A program made the position numbers and the translations under genes. From the NCBI GenBank assembly GCA_002325615.1, contig DCSL01000060.1, forward strand, positions 1 through 10,337: a DNA stretch of 10,337 bases, in the 5' to 3' direction. This document shows positions 1 through 6,092 of this stretch, piece by piece (the stretch's first letter is position 1; each line of letters starts with the position of its first letter). The notes beneath the pieces were generated by a model. It saw nothing but the letters and a program-made list of their open reading frames with translations. It had not been told where the DNA came from and searched no databases. Origin of the DNA: Amoebophilaceae bacterium UBA1467 (GTDB lineage Bacteria > Bacteroidota > Bacteroidia > Cytophagales > Amoebophilaceae).

Positions 1-1
1 T

Positions 2-184
2 GGTAGTACTACAAAATATTGTTTCACCTTGGGCTACTCGGGCGGCGGCTGTAATGATATCCGTAGAGCTCTTGCCTCTTCAAATGCCAAGAATAAGAGT
101 AAACATACAGAGCATCTTGTTCTTTTGATTAAAGAAAAAAACCATCCGAAAAGTACTAGAAGCACACCGATTGTACAATCATGA
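2..184 (+). CDS. C-terminal end of an unrecognised reading frame (5' end outside window)
   Basis: An open frame enters from the left edge and runs 60 codons to a TGA at 182-184. That stop overlaps the ATG of the following hydrolase gene (181-183) in an ATGA arrangement, which would fit translational coupling of two genes in one operon. The visible tail is basic and hydrophilic, rich in Lys, Ser and Thr, with a Gly triplet near residue 15. I recognise no domain. A second frame (from base 3, stop TGA at 126-128) is also open for 41 codons, so I cannot be certain which frame is coding, or whether this stretch is itself decayed. The ATGA overlap is the main argument for the frame given. Confidence 0.3.
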   Translation, partial: GSTTKYCFTLGYSGGGCNDIRRALASSNAKNKSKHTEHLVLLIKEKNHPKSTRSTPIVQS

Positions 185-943
185 CACTGTTTTTCCGAAA
201 ACTAGGCCAAGGACCTCCCGTACTTATTTTGCCAGGGCTGTTGGGGAGTACGGATAACTGGCGTAGGATTACCCAGCAACTGCTCCACACCATACGCTGT
301 GTCTAGTCGACCCTAGAAACCATGGCCAGTCATTCCACAGTGACCTCATGACTTATGAGGTTATGGCAGCAGACCTCCAACACTTGATCACACAGCAAGG
401 CATGATCGATCCTCTGTTGATAGGGCACTCTATGGGCGGGAAAGTGGCCATGCAGTTTTCCCAAACCTACCCCAAAGTGCCGCATAAGCTGCTTCTAGTA
501 GACATTGCGCGAAAGGCTTATGATATGACAAGACTAGCCAAGATCTTGCTAACCCTAAGACACACGCCACTGCAAGGTTTACGCACTAGAACCAAAGTGG
601 ACCAGTACTTACGTCGTAGCATCCCGGAAGCTTCGGTGCCCTTGTATTGCATGAAAAATATGTGCTGTAATGCGCAAGGACAAGTCGTTTGGAGCAGCAA
701 CATTCCTATTTTGGCTGATAGCATCCCCCACGTAGAGCAGGCAGTGACTTTTCGGGCACCCTTTCATAAGCCTGCTTTGTTTATCAATGCTGATCAGTCT
801 GATTATATCCAAGCACAGGACCTAGCCCTCATCAAGGCTATGTTTCCTAAGTATGTGCTCAAACGCGTAATACTAGACACTGGGTCAACTACTATCCGCC
901 TAAGGCATTACTAAAAGCCATAGAGCAATTTTTACAAGAGTAG
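181..943 (+). pseudogene. Alpha/beta-hydrolase (YbfF-like esterase family), frameshifted twice
   Basis: The pieces together read as an alpha/beta-hydrolase fold esterase. The first piece (ATG 181, stop TAG 304-306) holds the N-terminal strand and an LPGLLGSTDNW loop, where family members usually have HG at the oxyanion position. The next piece, in another frame from about 306, continues VDPRNHGQS, then the nucleophile elbow GHSMGG and the acid-loop stretch DQSDYI. A third frame from about 884 gives the C-terminal helix and ends at TAG 941-943. Joining the frames needs one base added between 305 and 306 and about seven at 882-884. The total then becomes 771 nt (256 codons plus stop), matching the usual length of about 255 residues. 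The seven missing bases would encode the GHW region with the catalytic His, so the product is expected to be inactive. The longest intact piece (348-914, 188 codons) lacks both ends. Sequencing error could explain the 1-nt shift but less easily the 7-nt one. Confidence 0.85.
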
Positions 944-975
944 CAGCTATAACTTACCTTTCCCAAGACACTTCT

Positions 976-995
976 ACGACCCTGATGGTCGTTTT
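976..995 (+). terminator. Rho-independent terminator after the hydrolase pseudogene
   Basis: A perfect 6-bp stem, ACGACC (976-981) with GGTCGT (987-992), closes a 5-base loop and is followed directly by a run of four T (992-995). It lies 33 bases after the original stop of the hydrolase gene and overlaps the stop codon of the convergent gpmI (994-996). The T run is present only in the plus direction, so it should stop hydrolase transcription and not gpmI transcription. Confidence 0.55.
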
Positions 996-2535
996 ATAGA
1001 TCAAACAAAGGTTTTCCTTTCATGGCTGACGGCACAGGTAGGCCCATACATTGCAAAATAGTAGGCGCAACATCTGCCAACTTGCCATTTTTCAACAGTC
1101 TTTGTGCCTGATGATCGACCAAAATGCAAGGGACCGGATGCTCGGTGTGTGCCGTGTAAGGATGTCCTTGTTGATCTGTCCGCATCTTGTCAGCATTCCC
1201 ATGGTCTGATACAATCAGAGCGGTGTAATTATTCTCTACGGCTTTTTTGACCACTCTTTCTAGACACTGATCTACTATTTCACAGGCTTGTACTGTAGCT
1301 TCAAAAACACCGGTATGTCCTACCATGTCTGCATTGGAAAAATTAAGACAAATAAAATCAACGCTTTGCTGCGCAAGCACGGGCAGCACTTTCTCCGTGA
1401 TAGCAGAGGCAGCCATGCCAGGGGATAGGTCATAGGTAGTTACCTGAGGTGAGGGGCACAGTATGCGTTCTTCACCTGGGAAAAGCTCCTCCCTACCCCC
1501 AGAAAAAAAGTACGTGACGTGCGGATATTTCTCTGTTTCTGCAATTCTGAGTTGCTTTTTCCCATACCTACTCAAGACTTCCCCGAGTGTATTTTGCAAG
1601 ATATTTTTCTCAAATAATGGCTTGACCTCCTGAAATTGCTCATCATACACCGTCGTAGTCAGATAATGCAGCTTGCGTGGGTGCATACCCAACTGCGGCA
1701 ACGCTGCTTGCGTCAATACCTGGGTAATTTGCCGGCTCCGATCAGTCCTAAAATTAAAGCATAGCGCCACATCGCCCTCTTGCAGGCATGCCTTAGGAAC
1801 TCCCTCCTGGCTCATTAGCACAATAGGCTGTAAAAACTCGTCTGTAATACCCTGGGCGTAAGATTGCTCAATGGCCTTGTGCCAAGATTGTGTCCACATG
1901 CCTTGGCCATGCACCAGCGCATCATAGGCCACCTTAGTTCGCTCCCAGCGCTGATCCCGATCCATGGCATAATAACGACCTACCACCGATGCCAACTGCC
2001 CCGTAGTGGTTTTCAAATGTGCCTCCAGGTTTGACAAAAATTGTATAGCACTTTGCGGCGCTGTATCTCGCCCATCAGTAAAAGCGTGAATGAACAGTTG
2101 CTCTACAGCATGGTCCTGCGCTGCCTGGCACAAGGCTTTGAGATGGTCTAGATGAGAATGGACGCCACCGTCAGAGACGAGGCCCAGGAAATGCACAGCT
2201 TTTTGGTGCGTTTTTGCATAACTGAAAGCAGCTAGTAATGCCTGATTTTTGTAAAACGCTCCAGACGCGATGGCTTTGTTGATACTGACCAAGGACTGGT
2301 CTACAACCCTGCCTGCACCCAGATTCATATGCCCTACTTCAGAGTTTCCCACCTGGCCTTCAGGCAATCCCACGGCCCGACCTGAGGCTAGTAGCTGACT
2401 AGAGGGATATTGCTGGAAGAGCGCCTCGATGAAAGGAGTATTGGCCTGATCAATGGCAGAGTGCTGTGTTTGAGGAGCAAGCCCCCAACCATCCAGGATC
2501 AAGAGGATTAACTTTTTGTGCGTTGGCTGCGTCAT
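994..2535 (-). CDS. gpmI: 2,3-bisphosphoglycerate-independent phosphoglycerate mutase
   Basis: This enzyme interconverts 3- and 2-phosphoglycerate in glycolysis and gluconeogenesis in the cytoplasm, using two Mn ions and a phosphoserine intermediate; it belongs to the alkaline-phosphatase superfamily. At 513 residues it has the standard length. The N-terminal LDGWG holds metal ligand D15, and QVGNSEVGHMNLGAGR carries the nucleophile S65. The inserted transferase domain shows SDGGVHSHLDH (121-131), TDGRDT (153-158) and GRYYAMDRDQRW (187-197). The second half of the phosphatase domain has FRTDRSRQ (262-269), KYPHVTYFFSGG (336-347), NADMVGHTG (401-409), SDHGNAD (443-449) and HTEHPVP (463-469), so all expected metal-binding residues are present. 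The ATG at 2533-2535 gives the usual N-terminus just before the first strand. No clear Shine-Dalgarno site is visible, as is common in Bacteroidota. It is convergent with the hydrolase pseudogene and divergent from recA. Confidence 0.97.
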   Translation of the reverse strand: MTQPTHKKLILLILDGWGLAPQTQHSAIDQANTPFIEALFQQYPSSQLLASGRAVGLPEGQVGNSEVGHMNLGAGRVVDQSLVSINKAIASGAFYKNQALLAAFSYAKTHQKAVHFLGLVSDGGVHSHLDHLKALCQAAQDHAVEQLFIHAFTDGRDTAPQSAIQFLSNLEAHLKTTTGQLASVVGRYYAMDRDQRWERTKVAYDALVHGQGMWTQSWHKAIEQSYAQGITDEFLQPIVLMSQEGVPKACLQEGDVALCFNFRTDRSRQITQVLTQAALPQLGMHPRKLHYLTTTVYDEQFQEVKPLFEKNILQNTLGEVLSRYGKKQLRIAETEKYPHVTYFFSGGREELFPGEERILCPSPQVTTYDLSPGMAASAITEKVLPVLAQQSVDFICLNFSNADMVGHTGVFEATVQACEIVDQCLERVVKKAVENNYTALIVSDHGNADKMRTDQQGHPYTAHTEHPVPCILVDHQAQRLLKNGKLADVAPTILQCMGLPVPSAMKGKPLFDL

Positions 2536-2843
2536 GATTTTAGTCAGTCAATATAAGGGATATTGGGCACTTATGATGCGTCGCCGGTTCAGCTAAGCAC
2601 CACTTGTTTTGTGCCTCTCGCTTGAGGCAAAAGTCAAGAAGGATCAATGTTATCCAAGCCTTTTATTACTGACATGAACATTTGCGTGTCACTCTCTTCA
2701 GTCTCGCTTAGAAAGGCAGGATGCTTGCCCAAGCTACTAGCATTACGTAGTTTAGCAGGAACTTCCGGCTCACCGATGACAAGCCTTCAGCAACCAAAAG
2801 TAGGCTCTGAGGGGGATCGGGCAATCGTATATTGAAGAGACTC
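2536..2843. other. Divergent spacer between gpmI and recA
   Basis: This 308-base stretch must hold the promoters of gpmI (minus) and recA (plus). I see no convincing Bacteroidota promoter (TAnnTTTG with an upstream TTTG); the nearest match is AACATTTG at 2677-2684, without a good upstream box. The stretch contains the strong hairpin at 2603-2638. Two short open frames cross it: a plus-strand frame 2647-2835 (62 codons) and a minus-strand frame 2708-2845 (45 codons) whose ATG overlaps the recA ATG. Neither resembles a protein I know. They may be chance or remnants. No LexA-type SOS box could be identified by eye. Confidence 0.5.
2603..2638. repeat. Long imperfect inverted repeat (hairpin) between gpmI and recA
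   Basis: CTTG-TTTT-(G)-TGCCTC pairs with GAGGCA-AAAG-(T)-CAAG around a 6-base loop TCGCTT (2618-2623). That gives 14 base pairs (one of them G-T) with two single-base bulges, G2611 and T2634. The core TGCCTC/GAGGCA is perfect. On the minus strand the 3' arm ends in CAAAACAAG and on the plus strand in CAAAAGTCAAG, so neither direction has the T run of a standard terminator. It lies 68 bases upstream of the gpmI start and about 205 upstream of recA, in the shared regulatory spacer. It could be a leader-RNA structure, a protein-binding site or the leftover terminator of a lost gene. Confidence 0.55.
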
Positions 2844-3857
2844 ATGAGTGACAAGACAGAAAAATTAAAAGCCTTGCAGCTGACCATTGAGAAGCTAGAA
2901 AAGACCTACGGAAAAGGAACGGTCATGAGGCTGAGCGATAACAAAGTGGTAGACCTTCCTGCAATCTCTACTGGTTCTCTGGGTCTGGACCTGGCCCTGG
3001 GTATCGGTGGCATTCCTAAAGGAAGAATTATTGAAGTGTATGGTCCAGAATCCTCTGGTAAAACCACCCTAAGCCTCCATTGCATAGCTGAAGCGCAGAA
3101 AGACGGTGGTATGGCTGCTTTCATTGATGCTGAGCATGCTTTTGACAAGGCATACGCCGAAAAGCTAGGGATTGACATAGAAAACTTACTGATCTCGCAG
3201 CCAGACAATGGCGAGCAAGCCCTGGAAATTGCAGAGCACCTCATTCGTTCAGGCACCATAGAAATCATTGTCATTGACTCTGTGGCTGCCCTGGTACCCC
3301 GCAGTGAGTTAGAAGGTGATATGGGCGACAGCAAGATGGGTTTACAAGCCCGTCTGATGTCTCAAGCACTCAGAAAGCTAACGGGTGTCATTAGTAAGAC
3401 GGGCTGTTCCTGTATCTTTATCAACCAACTTCGTGACAAAATAGGGGTGGTGTTTGGCAATCCCGAAACGACTACTGGCGGGAATGCCCTGAAGTTTTAT
3501 GCTTCTGTGCGGCTCGACATTCGCAGGATATCTCAAATCAAGGACAGCACTGGAGAAATACTTGGCAATCGCACCAAGGTGAAAGTAGTCAAAAACAAGG
3601 TTGCGCCCCCCTTCAAAGTCGTTGAGTTTGATATCATCTATGGAGAAGGTATTTCTAAAGCAGGAGAAATCATTGACCTAGGTGTGGCTTTAGGCATCAT
3701 CCAAAAGTCTGGTTCTTGGTTTTCTTACGAAGGGAATCAACTTGCCCAAGGCAGAGAAGCAGTTAAAACGTTGTTACGAGATAACCCTGAGCTACTTGAC
3801 ACGTTGGAAGGCCAGATTCGTGCTCAAATCCAAAATGCTACCACTACCAAGCAGTAG
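2844..3857 (+). CDS. recA: RecA recombinase
   Basis: RecA forms the ATP-dependent filament on single-stranded DNA for homologous recombination and repair, and acts as co-protease in SOS control. From the ATG at 2844 the protein has 337 residues. It shows the N-terminal helix with KTYGKGTVMRL, Walker A GPESSGKTT (67-75), the catalytic Glu in FIDAEHAFD (E97), Walker B IIVIDSVAALVP (141-152), loop L1 around EGDMGDSKMGLQAR (157-170), loop L2 FGNPETTTGGNALKF (204-218) and the C-terminal domain with EGISKAGEIIDLG (268-280). A TTG four codons upstream (2832) is in frame, but the ATG gives the family-typical MSDKTEKLKAL start and has GAAGAG 4 bases ahead. The tail NATTTKQ lacks the acidic C-terminus of E. 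coli RecA, which restrains its activity; shorter, less acidic tails occur in other lineages. The gene is single and intact, with no intein in the Walker A region. Confidence 0.98.
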   Translation: MSDKTEKLKALQLTIEKLEKTYGKGTVMRLSDNKVVDLPAISTGSLGLDLALGIGGIPKGRIIEVYGPESSGKTTLSLHCIAEAQKDGGMAAFIDAEHAFDKAYAEKLGIDIENLLISQPDNGEQALEIAEHLIRSGTIEIIVIDSVAALVPRSELEGDMGDSKMGLQARLMSQALRKLTGVISKTGCSCIFINQLRDKIGVVFGNPETTTGGNALKFYASVRLDIRRISQIKDSTGEILGNRTKVKVVKNKVAPPFKVVEFDIIYGEGISKAGEIIDLGVALGIIQKSGSWFSYEGNQLAQGREAVKTLLRDNPELLDTLEGQIRAQIQNATTTKQ

Positions 3858-4032
3858 CCAATAAAAAAACTTGCTCCAGCCTCGGCCTTCAGGCATCAAC
3901 TGAATAGCCACTTGGTAACTAAGCCAAGACACCTGCGCAGGATTAAAGTCAAGCAATGCGGCTGTCCTTGGCTTCAAGGTAAAGGATACTAAAACCCCAA
4001 GCAACCTTTTCAAAACCCATGTCTAAGTAAGT
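3858..4032 (+). promoter_or_regulatory. Structured spacer with mutually exclusive hairpins ahead of the OmpA-family gene
   Basis: Four complementary segments are visible. CTTGG (3911-3915) can pair with CCAAG (3924-3928). CCTTG (3966-3970) can pair with CAAGG (3975-3979) over a GCTT loop. Alternatively the second segment, extended to 3921-3931, pairs with 3963-3974 in a 12-bp stem with one bulge (C3966). Pairs 1:2 and 3:4 therefore compete with pair 2:3, the topology of an attenuator, but 3:4 is not followed by a T run. A perfect 10-base palindrome CCTGCGCAGG (3932-3941) lies in the loop of the long stem. There is no clear terminator after recA, so these may also act on recA mRNA 3' ends. A minus-strand open frame (3792-4013, 73 codons) crosses the spacer into recA; I do not recognise it. 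Confidence 0.3.
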
Positions 4033-5967
4033 ATGCAAGTAAGAATGCGCATCTTTGCACTGGGCATCTTTGTCCTAGGGGCTTTTGGTACTGCCGAGGT
4101 GCACGCTTACACAAGCCGGTCTACTAAAGCCATCCAGCTATACGAACAGGCCATTATCCATCATGCAAGACAAGAATACAGAGAGGCTACACAGTACTTT
4201 AAACAAGCCCTGAAAAAAGACAAAAGATTTGTAGAACCATATCTGCAACTAGCAAAGATTCAGCAACAAATAGATGATTTTGCAGAGGCGATCAATCTGC
4301 TTCGCCAAGCCCAACACTACTTACCCAAAGACAAGTATTATTCCCTACACCACGAAATTGCGCTCCTTTACTACAGGTCAGGCGCTTATCAAAAAGCACA
4401 AGAAGTGTTGACCCAACTTCCTGACCCTAGCGTCCTGCCTGCTGCGCTGCAGCTCCAAGTGGAATACCTGAAAAGAGATGTTGCTTTTTCGCTCGAGCAA
4501 ATAAAAATGCCAGTTGTCTTCAAGCCCAGGTTGCTGCCAGCCCCACTCAATCAATTTTCTTCACAGTACTTTCCTGTGCTCACAGTAGATCAGAAAACCC
4601 TGTTCTTTACAGCACGCTCCAGCCAGACCCACGGCAAAGAAAATATTTACATCAGCCACAAAGACGGCACAGACAACTGGTCTCCTCCACAACCTTTAAC
4701 TGGAAAAATCAATACTGAGTATAATGAAGGCACTTGTACCATTGCAGCAGATGGCAAGATGCTAGTTTTTACGGCCTGCTCCCGCCCAGGCAATCACGGA
4801 ATTTGTGACTTGTATGCCATCTACAAAAAAGGTGACCAATGGACAACACCCAGAAACCTAGGACCTCACATCAACAGCAAAGGATGGGAATCGCAGCCTT
4901 CATTGTCAGCAGATGGAAAAACGCTCTACTTTGTGTCAGATAGAGAAGGAAATTATGGAAAAAAGGATATTTGGAAAAGCACACTGCAGAACGATGGTGA
5001 ATGGTCTAAGCCAGTTAATTTAGGGCCACCTATCAACTCAAAAGGAAGAGAGATTTCTCCTTTTATACATCCCAATGGCCAGACGCTTTTCTTTGCCTCA
5101 GATCGTTGTCCTAGCCTAGGCGGTCTTGATATCTATTACAGCAACTGGGTCAACGACCAATGGACAACACCCGCCAATCTAGGCTACCCTATCAACAAAC
5201 ATAAAGATCAAGCCTCCCTATTCATCACTGCCGATGGCCAAAAAGGGTACTATGCAGATGGAAATCAAAAAGGAACGGACTACTACAGCAGCCATTTGTA
5301 CGAATTCGACTTCCCAAAAGACCTCATTCAGTGTCCCAAGAGTGATTTTATTAAACTTCAAGTAGCCAATGCCAAAACCGGCCAGGCAATGGGTGTGCAA
5401 GTAGCCGTCTATGACCTGGAAGCAGGCACCGAACAAGCATGTCTTCCAGTAACGCAAGAAGATGGTGAGTTGATGGTCGTTGTGAACGAAGGAAAAGAAT
5501 ATGGTATTTTCTTGAACAAGGAAGGATATTTGTTCGAGAGCATTTACATAGACTATAAGAACCATGATAAGCCTATAATATCTGCCCCAGAAAAGGTCCT
5601 CCTGAAGCCTATTGAGGTAGATCAAACTCAGGTTTTAAAAAATATATTCTTTGACTTTGATCAGTATATGTTGGAACCTCGCTCTTCCACAGAACTCAAC
5701 CGCCTGGTAGAATTTCTACAGGAACATCCAGCCCTGCGCATAGAAATCGAGGGCCACACGGACCAAATTGGTACGGCGGACTACAACTACGAACTTTCTA
5801 CAAAGCGTGCTCAGGCCATCTATGACTACCTCATAGCTTCGGGCATTGATGCACAAAAACTTACCTATCAAGGCTATGGAAAAAGCCGACCCATTGCCTC
5901 CCAGGACTCTTCCTCTAGCCGACAGTTGAACAGGCGGGTAGCGTTCAAAATTATAGGCTTGCACTAA
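4033..5967 (+). CDS. PorE-like envelope protein: TPR, PD40 propeller, CRD-like fold, OmpA C-terminus
   Basis: This 644-residue exported protein probably links the outer membrane or a periplasmic complex to peptidoglycan. A signal peptide (residues 1-25) has an ALGIFVLGAFG core and a VHA|Y signal peptidase I site; there is no lipobox Cys. Residues about 30-130 form TPR-like helices. From about 175 to 425 there are five PD40/WD40-like blades (SADGKTLYFVSD type) with regular W-x(2)-P-x-NLG-x(2)-IN linkers at W216, W270, W324 and W377. Residues about 438-525 look like a carboxypeptidase-regulatory-like beta fold. Residues about 536-642 are an OmpA C-terminal domain (IFFDFDQYML, EGHTDQIG, LSTKRAQAIYDYL, GYGKSRP) with the peptidoglycan-binding pair D577 and R592 at the canonical 15-residue distance. 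This order matches PorE of the type IX secretion and gliding machinery, but related proteins occur widely in Bacteroidota and no other secretion gene is visible, so that role is inference. A second Met at residue 5 is an alternative start. Confidence 0.85.
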   Translation: MQVRMRIFALGIFVLGAFGTAEVHAYTSRSTKAIQLYEQAIIHHARQEYREATQYFKQALKKDKRFVEPYLQLAKIQQQIDDFAEAINLLRQAQHYLPKDKYYSLHHEIALLYYRSGAYQKAQEVLTQLPDPSVLPAALQLQVEYLKRDVAFSLEQIKMPVVFKPRLLPAPLNQFSSQYFPVLTVDQKTLFFTARSSQTHGKENIYISHKDGTDNWSPPQPLTGKINTEYNEGTCTIAADGKMLVFTACSRPGNHGICDLYAIYKKGDQWTTPRNLGPHINSKGWESQPSLSADGKTLYFVSDREGNYGKKDIWKSTLQNDGEWSKPVNLGPPINSKGREISPFIHPNGQTLFFASDRCPSLGGLDIYYSNWVNDQWTTPANLGYPINKHKDQASLFITADGQKGYYADGNQKGTDYYSSHLYEFDFPKDLIQCPKSDFIKLQVANAKTGQAMGVQVAVYDLEAGTEQACLPVTQEDGELMVVVNEGKEYGIFLNKEGYLFESIYIDYKNHDKPIISAPEKVLLKPIEVDQTQVLKNIFFDFDQYMLEPRSSTELNRLVEFLQEHPALRIEIEGHTDQIGTADYNYELSTKRAQAIYDYLIASGIDAQKLTYQGYGKSRPIASQDSSSSRQLNRRVAFKIIGLH

Positions 5968-6092
5968 TGAATAGGGAATTATTTTGTATCATGGTTGCAT
6001 GAGCTGACGCAGTATAATTGTAGCAAATCTTATTGCCGAGCTACGCTCAAATTTATAGTGTGAGTTTTACGTTCCATAGCCAGCATACTGCA

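Noticed and set aside
2584..2604. GGTTCAGCTAAGCACCA resembling a tRNA T-loop and CCA end
   Set aside because: No 5-bp T stem, anticodon arm or acceptor pairing can be built around it.
2647..2835. 62-codon plus-strand frame before recA as a protein-coding gene
   Set aside because: No recognisable domain, no ribosome site, and it lies in the promoter spacer; kept only as a low-interest finding.
2832..2843. TTG at 2832 as the recA start
   Set aside because: The ATG at 2844 gives the family-typical N-terminus and has a GAAGAG element just upstream; the extra four residues have no counterpart in the family.
3792..4013. 73-codon minus-strand frame over the recA tail and spacer
   Set aside because: A third of it is antisense to the conserved recA C-terminus, and its translation matches nothing known to me.
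5959..5986. Bacteroidota-type promoter (TTG at 5959, TATTTTG at 5980) ahead of the M32 gene
   Set aside because: The -7 element is one base short of TAnnTTTG and the upstream box is only TTG, so the match is no better than expected by chance in an AT-rich spacer.
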